Assembly: GCA_023443095.1 (NCBI GenBank)
Contig: JAEZVV010000141.1
Span: forward strand, 1 to 31,115
Direction of reading: 5' to 3'
DNA from: Pseudomonadota bacterium
Lineage (GTDB): Bacteria > Pseudomonadota > Gammaproteobacteria > Burkholderiales > Burkholderiaceae_F
Length of the DNA stretch: 31,115 nt
The notes beneath the pieces were generated by a model. That model saw only the letters and a list, made by a program, of their open reading frames with translations. It did no database searches and had not been told where the DNA came from. Below are positions 23,029-31,115 of this stretch, one piece after another (positions within the stretch are counted from its first letter, which is position 1; each line of letters starts with the position of its first letter). The position numbers and the translations under genes are program-made.

Positions 23029-24063
23029 TTAGCCGGTTGCGCTGGCGTCGGCCAGCGTCCAGCGCGGTCGCACCGAATAAGCCAGAGTGTCGGCCAAGGT
23101 GGCGATGTCGAGCCGCTGCAGGCGGGCCAGACCGGCAGCGGCGATCATCGCGCCATTGTCGGTGCACAGGTGCAGCGGCGGGAAATGGACCTGGGCGCCG
23201 CGTTGGGCGGCCTCGGCCTGCAGGCGCGCCCGCAGCTGCAGGTTGGCTCCCACGCCGCCCGCCACTACCAAGGTTTTCATGCGGCACTGCGCGAGCGCCC
23301 GCATCGACTTGGTTGCCAACACGTCGACCACCGCCTCGACAAAGGCGCGTGCGATGTCAGCGCGCAGTTGATCGTCGAGAGTGTCGCCGGCGCGGCGCAC
23401 TGCCGTGAGCACGGCGGTCTTGAGGCCGGAAAAGCTGAAATCGAGGTCGCCGCTTTTGATCATCGGACGCGGCAACTCGATGGCCCGCGGTCGGCCTGCC
23501 TCGGCGAGTTTCGAGACCGCCGGCCCGCCCGGATACGGCAGACCTAGCAGTTGCGCGGTCTTGTCGAAGGCTTCGCCGGCCGCATCGTCGAGAGTCTCGC
23601 CCAGTAACTCGTAGTCGCCCAGACCGCCGACCCGAAGCAGCTGGGTGTGGCCGCCCGACACCAGCAGGGCGACAAAAGGAAACTCCGGCCGCGGCGTCGC
23701 CAGGAGCGGGGAGAGCAAGTGGCCTTCGAGGTGATGCACGCCCACCACCGGCTTGCCAAGTGCAAACCCGATCGCGTGGGCGACGCTGGCGCCGACCAGC
23801 AAGGCGCCTGCCAGGCCGGGGCCTTCAGTGACGGCGATGGCGTCGATGTCGACCCGGGCCTTGCCAGCTTCGGCCAGCACCTGGTCGGTGAGCGGGAGGA
23901 CGCGCCGGATGTGGTCGCGCGAAGCAAGCTCCGGCACCACGCCGCCGTAGGCGCGGTGCATGTCGATCTGCGAATGAAGGGCTTGGGCCAGCAGGCCGTG
24001 GCGACTGTCGAGCAAAGCCACGCCGGTTTCATCGCAGGAGGATTCAATTCCAAGGATCAGCAT
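23029..24063 (-). CDS. tsaD: tRNA N6-adenosine threonylcarbamoyltransferase
   Basis: A 344-residue TsaD (Gcp/YgjD), the catalytic subunit that puts threonylcarbamoyl on A37 of ANN-decoding tRNAs, working with TsaB, TsaC and TsaE elsewhere in the genome. The N-terminus is MLILGIESSCDETGVALLD with the ASKHA phosphate loop, the metal-binding histidines are H111 and H115 in VGVHHLEGHLLSPL, and the second phosphate motif is VVAGGVGANLQLRARL; CTDNGAMIA near 290 is the adenosine motif. ATG 24063 gives the standard N-terminus; the frame open to 24312 is the shared promoter region. It is divergent from rpsU, a very widely conserved arrangement. No Shine-Dalgarno precedes the start. Confidence 0.97.
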   Translation of the reverse strand: MLILGIESSCDETGVALLDSRHGLLAQALHSQIDMHRAYGGVVPELASRDHIRRVLPLTDQVLAEAGKARVDIDAIAVTEGPGLAGALLVGASVAHAIGFALGKPVVGVHHLEGHLLSPLLATPRPEFPFVALLVSGGHTQLLRVGGLGDYELLGETLDDAAGEAFDKTAQLLGLPYPGGPAVSKLAEAGRPRAIELPRPMIKSGDLDFSFSGLKTAVLTAVRRAGDTLDDQLRADIARAFVEAVVDVLATKSMRALAQCRMKTLVVAGGVGANLQLRARLQAEAAQRGAQVHFPPLHLCTDNGAMIAAAGLARLQRLDIATLADTLAYSVRPRWTLADASATG

Positions 24064-24070
24064 GGCGGGA

Positions 24071-24076
24071 AGTCTA
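24071..24076 (-). promoter_or_regulatory. -10-like element directly before tsaD
   Basis: The minus strand reads TAGACT, then seven bases, then the tsaD ATG, with no ribosome-binding site. No clear -35 is seen at the standard distance. Same geometry as purN, the slpA-like gene and ybaK. Confidence 0.4.
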
Positions 24077-24135
24077 ATCCGAGCTGCTTGCGGGTCTTTC
24101 CCGAGGTGCCGGCTACAGGTGGGGTGGTTTGCCGC

Positions 24136-24165
24136 TTGTCTCTGATTGGGTTTTGCGACTACAAT
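24136..24165 (+). promoter_or_regulatory. Promoter of rpsU and the macromolecular synthesis operon
   Basis: TTGTCT (24136-24141), an 18-base spacer and TACAAT (24160-24165). Predicted start near 24172 gives a leader of about 52 bases ahead of the rpsU ATG, which has AGGTG as ribosome-binding site. Confidence 0.65.
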
Positions 24166-24223
24166 GCTCGGCTTTCTGCCGGTCAGTTTGTTACGGTAAG
24201 TTTGTTTTACCCTTAGGTGCCCG

Positions 24224-24436
24224 ATGCCCACTATCCGCGTCAAAGAAAACGAACCCTTCGAAGTTGCGCTGCGTCGCTTTAAGCGCACCATCGAAAAGAG
24301 CGGTCTGCTCACCGAACTGCGCGCCCGCGAGTTCTATGAGAAGCCCACCGCCGAGCGCAAGCGCAAGAAGGCTGCCGCCGTCAAGCGCCACTACAAGCGC
24401 CTGCGCAGCCAGATGCTGCCCAAGAAGATGTACTGA
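24224..24436 (+). CDS. rpsU: 30S ribosomal protein S21
   Basis: A 70-residue, strongly basic S21: MPTIRVKENEPFEVALRRFK, then RTIEKSGLLTELRAREFYEKP and a C-terminal basic run KRKKAAAVKRHYKRL. It binds near the 3' end of 16S rRNA and helps mRNA recognition during initiation. First gene of the classical macromolecular synthesis operon with dnaG and rpoD. The start at ATG 24224 is fixed by the conserved N-terminus. Confidence 0.98.
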   Translation: MPTIRVKENEPFEVALRRFKRTIEKSGLLTELRAREFYEKPTAERKRKKAAAVKRHYKRLRSQMLPKKMY

Positions 24437-24497
24437 TGGCTACGCTCGGTGCGCGTGCCGCTGAGCCTGGCTCGCCGCGCGCATCGGATGGCTTGTC

Positions 24498-24941
24498 ATG
24501 AGTCTGAAAGACCGGATCACCGCGGACATGAAAGCCGCTATGCGTGCCAAGGACGCAGAGCGGCTTTCGGCTATCCGGCTCCTGCTGGCAGCGGTCAAGC
24601 AAAAGGAAGTCGACGATCGCATCGAGGCTGACGATGGAGCGGTCCTGGCCATCATCGCCAAGCTGATCAAGCAGCGTCGCGACGCTGCCGAACAGTACGA
24701 TGCGGCCCATCGTGCCGATCTCGCCGCCAAGGAGCGGGCCGAGATTGAGGTGATCGGCGTCTACTTGCCGCAAGCGCTCACGGATCAAGAAATCGCCGCG
24801 ATGATCGATGCCGCCATTGCTGCTGTCGGGCTCACCGGGCCGCAAGCAATGGGCAAAGTGATGGCAGCGCTCAAGCCGCAGTTGACAGGCCGGGCCGACA
24901 TCGCCCAGGTTTCGGCGCAGGTCAAAGCGAAACTCGGCTGA
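24498..24941 (+). CDS. yqeY: GatB/YqeY-domain protein
   Basis: A 147-residue YqeY: SLKDRITADMKAAMRAKDAE, RLSAIRLLLAAVKQKEVDD, the YLPQALTDQEIAAMIDAAI segment, and MGKVMAALKPQLTGRADIAQVSAQVKAKL at the end. The domain resembles the tRNA-binding tail of the amidotransferase subunit GatB, but the biochemical role of the free protein is unknown. It lies 61 bases after rpsU and 81 before dnaG on the same strand, the position it holds in many beta- and gammaproteobacterial and Gram-positive genomes. All-helical and cytosolic. No clear ribosome-binding site in front of ATG 24498. Confidence 0.92.
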   Translation: MSLKDRITADMKAAMRAKDAERLSAIRLLLAAVKQKEVDDRIEADDGAVLAIIAKLIKQRRDAAEQYDAAHRADLAAKERAEIEVIGVYLPQALTDQEIAAMIDAAIAAVGLTGPQAMGKVMAALKPQLTGRADIAQVSAQVKAKLG

Positions 24942-24966
24942 GCCGGTTTCGTTTTCGGTTGGGTTT

Positions 24967-24992
24967 CGCATCGCTCGGATTCGGGCGATGCG
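24967..24992 (+). terminator. Hairpin between yqeY and dnaG, possible leaky terminator
   Basis: CGCATCGC (24967-24974) and GCGATGCG (24985-24992) form a perfect 8-bp stem with a 10-base loop, 26 bases after the yqeY stop. Only TT follows, so termination would be partial. In E. coli a leaky terminator at this place sets the ratio of S21 to primase; that role is inferred here. Confidence 0.4.
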
Positions 24993-25004
24993 TTCGCGCA
25001 TGCG

Positions 25005-25010
25005 TACACT
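25005..25010 (+). promoter_or_regulatory. -10-like element before dnaG
   Basis: TACACT 12 bases before the dnaG ATG; predicted leader of about six bases. No clear -35. It would give dnaG a supply independent of the rpsU promoter. Confidence 0.3.
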
Positions 25011-25022
25011 GACCAGGCGCCC

Positions 25023-26795
25023 ATGATTCCCCAGAGCTTTATCTCAGACCTCCTGGCCCGCGTCGATGTCGTCGACGTGGTGGGCCGCTACGTGCAGCTT
25101 AAAAAGGGGGGGCAGAATCTTCTGGGTCTGTGCCCCTTCCACAACGAGAAATCGCCCTCGTTCACCGTCAGTCCATCCAAGCAGTTTTACCACTGCTTCG
25201 GCTGCGGCGCGCACGGCAGCGCGATCGGCTTCCTGATGGAGTATCGCGGCCTCGGCTATGTCGAGGCGATCCGCGAACTGGCGCAGAGCGCCGGCCTGAC
25301 CGTGCCCGACGAACCCGGCAGCGCCGAAAAGGCGAGCCGGACGCGGGCCCTGACCGACCTCCTGGGGGGGGCCGCCGAGTTCTACAAGAACCGGCTCAAG
25401 GCCAGTCCCCCGACCATTGACTACCTCAAGAACCGAGGGGTCAGCGGCGTGACCGCGGCGCGGTTTGCCCTCGGCTTTTCGCCCGATGCGTGGCAGCCGC
25501 TCAAGGAGGCTTTCGATACCTACGAGGATCCTCGCCTGCAGGAGGCGGGGCTGGTGATCGTCGGCGACGAAGGCAAGCGTTACGACCGCTTCCGCGGTCG
25601 CCTGATGTTTCCGATCCGCAATGGCCGTGGCGCAGTGATCGGGTTCGGTGCCCGGATCCTTGGCCCGGGCGAGCCGAAGTACCTCAATTCGCCCGAGACG
25701 CCGGTGTTCCACAAAGGGCAGGAGCTCTACGGCCTGTTCGAAGGCCGCGAGGCGATACGCGCCAGCGGGCGGGCGGTGGTGGTCGAGGGCTACATGGACG
25801 TGATCCAGCTCTCCCAGGCAGGTTTCGAAGAGTCGGTGGCGGCTCTCGGCACCGCCGTCACCAGCAGCCATGTCGCCACCTTGCTCAAGCTCACCGACCA
25901 CGTGGTGTTTGCTTTTGACGGTGACAGCGCCGGCCGCAAGGCGGCCAGGCGCGCCCTCGAAGCAGCGCTGCCGGTGATTGGGGACACCCAGCGCGCCAGC
26001 TTTCTCCTGCTGCCCGAGGGGGAGGACCCCGACAGCCTGATCAAGGAGCGAGGCAAACAGGCGTTCGAAGACGAACTCGGCCAGGCGCTGCCGCTGTCGC
26101 GCTTCTTCCTGCGAGTCCTCGGCGAAGGCAAGGCTCTGGATACGTCCGAAGGCCGGGCCGCCCTGCTGGCCGAAGCCAAGCCCATGATCACGGCGATGCC
26201 AAGCGGCGCGATGCGTCTGCAGCTGATGCAGGACCTGGCCCGTGCCGCTCGCACCGAGCTCGAGGAAGTCGAAGCCTTGTACGGCCTGCGGCGCGCCCGC
26301 CCGCCGCGGCCGGCGGTCCGCTCGCGGCCGGTGCGCCACGTCGAGGTCGAGGACCTCAAGCAGCGCATCCTTCAGTACCTGCTCGCGCACCCGCTGCTGG
26401 CACGCGAGTTCAATGCCCAGATCGTCGACGAGCTGGTCGGGCGCGACGATCCGGCCGACGAGCAGATTGTCGAGGTCTGGCGCGCTGCCACCGCCGGCGA
26501 GTCGGGAGTGGCACCTTCGCAAGCGGCCCTGATGGAAGGGCTCGCCGCCAGCGCCTGGGGCGACGAGTACCGGCAGCTCGCGGCGCGCGAAATGCTGCTC
26601 GAGACCCCGCTCGAGGCGGCGCGCCAGGAGCTGAATGCGGCTTTCCTGAACCTCGAACTGCAGAGGGTTAGCGCCGAGCTCGAAGCCTTGATCGCCGCCG
26701 GGCTCACGCCCGAGTCGCGCACCCTGATCCAGCGCCTGATGGAGCGCCAAGCCAAGCTGAAGGCCGCGCGCCAGGCCTCGGCCGGCAGCTTGTGA
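25023..26795 (+). CDS. dnaG: DNA primase
   Basis: A 590-residue DnaG, which lays RNA primers for replication. The CHC2 zinc domain is at the N-terminus: C37, H40, C58 and C61 (LCPFHNEKSPSF, FYHCFGCGAHG). The RNA polymerase core follows with a toprim fold: VVVEGYMDVI (about 250-259) and FAFDGDSAGRKAA (about 297-309), plus GFGARIL and KYLNSPETPVF in the catalytic basin. The C-terminal part (about 430-590) is the helicase-binding domain, helix-rich and poorly conserved. Length is normal. Central gene of the macromolecular synthesis operon. Confidence 0.97.
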   Translation: MIPQSFISDLLARVDVVDVVGRYVQLKKGGQNLLGLCPFHNEKSPSFTVSPSKQFYHCFGCGAHGSAIGFLMEYRGLGYVEAIRELAQSAGLTVPDEPGSAEKASRTRALTDLLGGAAEFYKNRLKASPPTIDYLKNRGVSGVTAARFALGFSPDAWQPLKEAFDTYEDPRLQEAGLVIVGDEGKRYDRFRGRLMFPIRNGRGAVIGFGARILGPGEPKYLNSPETPVFHKGQELYGLFEGREAIRASGRAVVVEGYMDVIQLSQAGFEESVAALGTAVTSSHVATLLKLTDHVVFAFDGDSAGRKAARRALEAALPVIGDTQRASFLLLPEGEDPDSLIKERGKQAFEDELGQALPLSRFFLRVLGEGKALDTSEGRAALLAEAKPMITAMPSGAMRLQLMQDLARAARTELEEVEALYGLRRARPPRPAVRSRPVRHVEVEDLKQRILQYLLAHPLLAREFNAQIVDELVGRDDPADEQIVEVWRAATAGESGVAPSQAALMEGLAASAWGDEYRQLAAREMLLETPLEAARQELNAAFLNLELQRVSAELEALIAAGLTPESRTLIQRLMERQAKLKAARQASAGSL

Positions 26796-26823
26796 GGCGT
26801 GCGCGGGTGATTGGCGTCGGGCC

Positions 26824-26832
26824 TGCTATAAT
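26824..26832 (+). promoter_or_regulatory. Extended -10 promoter upstream of rpoD
   Basis: TGCTATAAT: a consensus -10 with the TGn extension, which makes a poor -35 tolerable. Predicted start near 26839, just beyond the dnaG stop. It would drive rpoD, or a short leader RNA, independently of the operon's first promoter. Confidence 0.7.
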
Positions 26833-27020
26833 CCAGCCCATTTTTCCGGCTGCGCACCTTCGAACGGGGCGCTCTGGAGGCGCCCAGGAGATCGCGATAG
26901 ATCGGTGGCGTCCGAACAACCCGCTGGCTTGCGCGCACGGCAGACACCCGACCGGACCCGCCCACCATGGCCCCGGCATTCATGTCGAAGATCCTGCGCC
27001 CGTCGCAGGCAGCAGGGGCG

Positions 27021-27050
27021 AAGCGCGCAGTGCCCGCGTTTTCTTTTTTT
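27021..27050 (+). terminator. Intrinsic-terminator-like hairpin inside the rpoD leader
   Basis: AAGCGCG (27021-27027) pairs with CGCGTTT (27035-27041, one G-U), loop CAGTGCC, then TCTTTTTTT. About 210 bases after the predicted start and 240 before rpoD. It could end a small RNA or act as an attenuator; the stem is only moderately strong. Confidence 0.45.
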
Positions 27051-27292
27051 GAAGAGTTTCGATTGAGCCCGTTTGCAAGCGGCCCGGACGACGGGTTGCT
27101 GCCGACGGGCGGATGCGTTGCGGACTTGTCATGGCCCGTAACGCCCGCAGATGCAAGGCAGCCAGGCTCGACGAGCGTGGCGGGACAAACGATGAAGCGG
27201 CACGGCTGCGCAGAACCAAAGCGCGGTCGTGCGGACGAAGGTAGTCCGGGCGCCGGGTAACGGCGGATCGTGGTGGACAACCAGGTGGAGCA

Positions 27293-29500
27293 ATGGTGAC
27301 GACGAAAAAGACGGCAGCGAAGACGGTGACGAAGACGGCCAAGACGAGTGCGAAGACGGCCGAGGCGGGCATCGAGAAAAAGACGCGAGTGACCGCGGCC
27401 TCGGATATCACGATCGTCGACACCAAGAAGAAGGCGGCGCCCAAGCCCGGCGCTGCCCCGCGTGGCCGCCCTGGCCGCAAGCCCAAGTCCCAGACCGACG
27501 ACATGGGCGGCGGCATGGATGCGCTGCCCGAAGCCTCCGATGATTCGATCGACCCCAGCGTCCAGCTGGTCGAGAAGCTCACCGCCCGCAGCAAGGGCAA
27601 GAGCAAGAGCGCGCGCGAGCGCCTGCTCAAGGAAGCTCTCGAAAAGAGCTACCACGGCGCCGAAGAAGACGTCGAGACCCGTCGCAACAAGCTGAAGGCG
27701 CTGATCAAGCTGGGCAAGGAGCGCGGCTTCCTGACCTATGCCGAGATCAATGACCACCTGCCCGACAACCTGGTCGACGCTGACGCGATCGAGGCGATCA
27801 TCACCACCCTGGGCGACATGGGTATCCAGGTGTTCGAGGTTGCGCCCGACGCCGAGACCCTGCTGATCAGCGACCACGTCCCGAACGCCGCAGCTGACGA
27901 CGCCGAAGAAGAAGCTGAAGCCGCGCTCTCTTCGGTCGACGCCGAGTTCGGCCGCACCACCGACCCCGTCCGCATGTACATGCGCGAGATGGGCTCGGTC
28001 GAGCTGCTCACGCGCGAAGGCGAGATCGAGATCGCCAAGCGCATCGAAGACGGCCTGAAACACATGGTGATGGCGATCTCCGCCTGCCCGACCACCATCG
28101 CCGAGATTCTGGCTTCGTCGGAGAAGATCCGTGCCGGCGAAATGCCGATCGACGAAATCGTCGACGGTCTGGTCGACCCCGCCGCCGAGGATTTCCCCAG
28201 CGCTGGCAGTTCGTCGGACGACGACGAAGACAGCGAAGACGAAAGCACCGACATCGGCGCTTCGGGCATGACCGCAGGTCAGCTCGAGGATCTCAAAAAG
28301 AAGGCGCTCGAACGTTTCGACCGCTGCTCCAAGCTGTTCGAGAAGATGCGCGTCGCCTACGAGAAGGAAGGCTACCGCTCGAAGACCTACGTCAAGTCGC
28401 AGGAGACCATCCAGGAAGAGCTGATGGGCCTGCGTTTCACCGCTAAGACTGTCGAGCGCCTGTGCGACACCTTGCGCGCCCAGGTCGACGAAGTCCGTGC
28501 GATCGAAAAGCAGATCTACGAGATCATGGTCAACAAGTGCGGCATGCAGCGCACGCACTTCCTCAAGCACTTCCCCGGCCACGAGATCGACACCGATTGG
28601 AGCTCGAAGGAAGCCGAGTCGAACGAGGCCTACGCCGAAGTCCTGCGCCGCAACCTGCCCGCGGTCCAGCAACTTCAGGGGCGCCTGCTCGACCTGCAGA
28701 CCCGCGTCGTCCTGCCGCTCAAGGACCTGCGCGAGGTCTACAAGCAGATGGCCACCGGCGAAGCCAAGGCCCGCAAGGCCAAGCGCGAGATGACCGAGGC
28801 CAACTTGCGTCTGGTGATCTCGATCGCCAAGAAATACACCAACCGCGGTCTGCAGTTCCTCGACCTGATCCAGGAAGGCAACGTCGGTCTGATGAAGGCG
28901 GTCGACAAGTTCGAATACCGCCGCGGCTACAAGTTCTCGACCTACGCCACGTGGTGGATCCGTCAGGCCATCACGCGCTCGATCGCCGACCAGGCGCGCA
29001 CCATCCGCATTCCGGTGCACATGATCGAGACGATCAACAAGATGAACCGCATCTCGCGTCAGATCCTGCAGGAGACCGGCACCGAGCCCGATCCCGCGAC
29101 CCTGGCGATCAAGATGGAGATGCCCGAGGACAAGATCCGCAAGATCCTCAAGATCGCCAAAGAGCCGATCTCGATGGAAACGCCGATCGGCGACGACGAC
29201 GATTCGCACCTCGGCGATTTCATCGAAGACACCACCACCGTGGCACCGGCCGACGCCGCCCAGTATTCGAGCCTGTCGGGCGTGACCAAGGAGGTGCTGG
29301 ATTCGCTCACGCCGCGCGAAGCCAAGGTTCTGCGCATGCGTTTCGGCATCGAGATGAACACCGACCACACGCTGGAAGAAGTCGGCAAGCAGTTCGACGT
29401 CACCCGCGAGCGGATCCGCCAGATCGAGGCCAAGGCGCTGAGGAAGCTGCGCCACCCCAGCCGCTCCGACAAGCTGAAAAGCTTCCTGGAAGGCCAGTAA
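27293..29500 (+). CDS. rpoD: RNA polymerase sigma factor RpoD (sigma-70)
   Basis: A 735-residue primary sigma factor, about 120 longer than E. coli RpoD. The first ~100 residues are an added Lys/Thr/Ala-rich segment (KKTAAKTVTKTAKTSAKTAE) with an AT-hook-like PRGRPGRKPK, then region 1.1 (about 105-200), region 1.2 (DPVRMYMREMGSVELLTREG, from 223), a non-conserved acidic stretch (SSDDDEDSEDESTD, about 304-317), regions 2.1-2.4 (EANLRLVISIAKKYTNRG from about 502; KFSTYATWWIRQAITRSIAD), region 3, and region 4.2 with the helix-turn-helix (TLEEVGKQFDVTRERIRQIE, from about 692). ATG 27293 follows GGTGGAG. Last gene of the macromolecular synthesis operon, with its own likely promoter. Confidence 0.98.
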   Translation: MVTTKKTAAKTVTKTAKTSAKTAEAGIEKKTRVTAASDITIVDTKKKAAPKPGAAPRGRPGRKPKSQTDDMGGGMDALPEASDDSIDPSVQLVEKLTARSKGKSKSARERLLKEALEKSYHGAEEDVETRRNKLKALIKLGKERGFLTYAEINDHLPDNLVDADAIEAIITTLGDMGIQVFEVAPDAETLLISDHVPNAAADDAEEEAEAALSSVDAEFGRTTDPVRMYMREMGSVELLTREGEIEIAKRIEDGLKHMVMAISACPTTIAEILASSEKIRAGEMPIDEIVDGLVDPAAEDFPSAGSSSDDDEDSEDESTDIGASGMTAGQLEDLKKKALERFDRCSKLFEKMRVAYEKEGYRSKTYVKSQETIQEELMGLRFTAKTVERLCDTLRAQVDEVRAIEKQIYEIMVNKCGMQRTHFLKHFPGHEIDTDWSSKEAESNEAYAEVLRRNLPAVQQLQGRLLDLQTRVVLPLKDLREVYKQMATGEAKARKAKREMTEANLRLVISIAKKYTNRGLQFLDLIQEGNVGLMKAVDKFEYRRGYKFSTYATWWIRQAITRSIADQARTIRIPVHMIETINKMNRISRQILQETGTEPDPATLAIKMEMPEDKIRKILKIAKEPISMETPIGDDDDSHLGDFIEDTTTVAPADAAQYSSLSGVTKEVLDSLTPREAKVLRMRFGIEMNTDHTLEEVGKQFDVTRERIRQIEAKALRKLRHPSRSDKLKSFLEGQ

Positions 29501-29506
29501 TTGCCT

Positions 29507-29525
29507 GCCGGCGACATCCGCCGGC
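29507..29525 (+). terminator. GC hairpin after rpoD
   Basis: GCCGGCG/CGCCGGC with loop ACATC, starting six bases after the rpoD stop and 17 bases before the tRNA. No T-run follows, so read-through into the tRNA is likely. Confidence 0.4.
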
Positions 29526-29542
29526 CCTGTCGTCCTGACGGC

Positions 29543-29618
<76 letters not shown>

Positions 29619-29623
29619 CGCTT

Positions 29624-29657
29624 TCCGCCCGCGCTCTGCGCGCGGGCGGATTTCTCC
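29624..29657 (+). terminator. Strong hairpin terminator after the tRNA
   Basis: A perfect 11-bp stem TCCGCCCGCGC/GCGCGGGCGGA (29624-29634 with 29640-29650, 5-base loop) followed by TTTCTCC. It lies five bases after the tRNA CCA and probably ends the rpoD-tRNA transcript; the T-run is short. Confidence 0.6.
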
Positions 29658-29723
29658 TCGAAGGCGGACCCGCCTTCGCGCCGCCGCGTCGGACCGCGGC
29701 ATCTGCCTGAGTCTTACGCACGC

Positions 29724-31115
<1,392 letters not shown>

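Larger units (their letters stand above)
26796..27292 (+). other. 497-base region between dnaG and rpoD (rpoD leader)
   Basis: No convincing gene. It holds an extended -10 promoter (26824-26832), a GC-rich hairpin near 26868-26887, a terminator-like hairpin with T-run (27021-27050) and the rpoD ribosome-binding site GGTGGAG (27284-27290). Two open frames (26792-27052 and 26967-27260) have no ribosome-binding site, no recognisable motifs and codon use unlike the neighbours. From the promoter the rpoD leader would be about 450 bases, unusually long for this gene. Confidence 0.7.

Noticed and set aside
23040..23057. Hairpin CGCTGGC/GCCAGCG after plsY
   Set aside because: It lies in the tsaD coding sequence with no T-run on either side; palindromes of this size are common in such GC-rich codons.
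26967..27260. A 97-codon open frame in the rpoD leader
   Set aside because: No ribosome-binding site, no recognisable motif, mixed codon use, and it runs through the terminator-like hairpin. The region is better read as untranslated leader.
26372..29455. A 1027-codon open frame on the minus strand opposite rpoD and the end of dnaG
   Set aside because: It mirrors the codon phase of two certain genes on the other strand. In GC-rich DNA, strong third-base bias keeps stops out of the antisense frame. The composition is low-complexity His/Asp/Arg/Leu-rich and shows no known motif.

Overview
The window is about 31 kb of GC-rich bacterial chromosome, almost wholly coding. The gene set and order fit a betaproteobacterium, most probably Rhodocyclales: rpsU-yqeY-dnaG-rpoD, ribF-ileS-lspA-coaBC-dut, purN-rsmB-like, rpmB-rpmG, and a long-tailed RpoD. 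This placement is an inference from synteny and protein style, because there is no rRNA. I see no insertion sequence, prophage, CRISPR array or clear sign of recent transfer.

Layout. (1) 1-3692, plus strand: an acyl-CoA carboxylase operon. It holds the tail of an enoyl-CoA hydratase, a 70-residue biotin carrier protein, biotin carboxylase, carboxyltransferase and a small SCP2-type lipid-binding protein. (2) 3756-11418, minus strand: a housekeeping run read as ribF, ileS, lspA, coaBC, a small membrane protein, dut and a PlsC-like acyltransferase, mostly joined by stop/start overlaps, then an unrecognised 168-residue protein. (3) 11559-16428, plus strand: purN, an RsmB-like rRNA methyltransferase, an MscS-type channel and a fatty-acid desaturase with an unusually structured leader. 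(4) 16560-17801, minus strand: rpmB-rpmG from a strong promoter, and radC. (5) 17831-23021, plus strand: slpA-type FKBP, ispH, two tandem chalcone-isomerase-like secreted proteins, ogt and xerD in a tight run, then ybaK and plsY. (6) tsaD (minus) diverges from the macromolecular synthesis operon rpsU-yqeY-dnaG-rpoD (24224-29500, plus). A tRNA-Ile with anticodon CAU and an RhlE-like RNA helicase cut by the window end follow.

Most genes are core functions: translation (ileS, rpmB, rpmG, rpsU, tRNA-Ile2, tsaD, ybaK, rsmB-like), replication and transcription (dnaG, rpoD, xerD), cofactors and nucleotides (coaBC, ribF, purN, dut, ispH), lipids (plsY, PlsC-like, desaturase, acyl-CoA carboxylase) and repair (ogt, radC).

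No new defence or mobile system is visible. The points most worth following are regulatory: (a) a possible three-way-junction RNA fold in front of the desaturase that would bury its Shine-Dalgarno sequence; (b) a 0.5-kb rpoD leader with an extended -10 promoter and an internal terminator-like hairpin about 210 nt downstream; (c) four genes (purN, slpA-like, ybaK, tsaD) whose -10-like hexamer lies only 6-8 nt before the ATG with no Shine-Dalgarno, suggesting leaderless mRNAs; (d) the tandem chalcone-isomerase-like pair.
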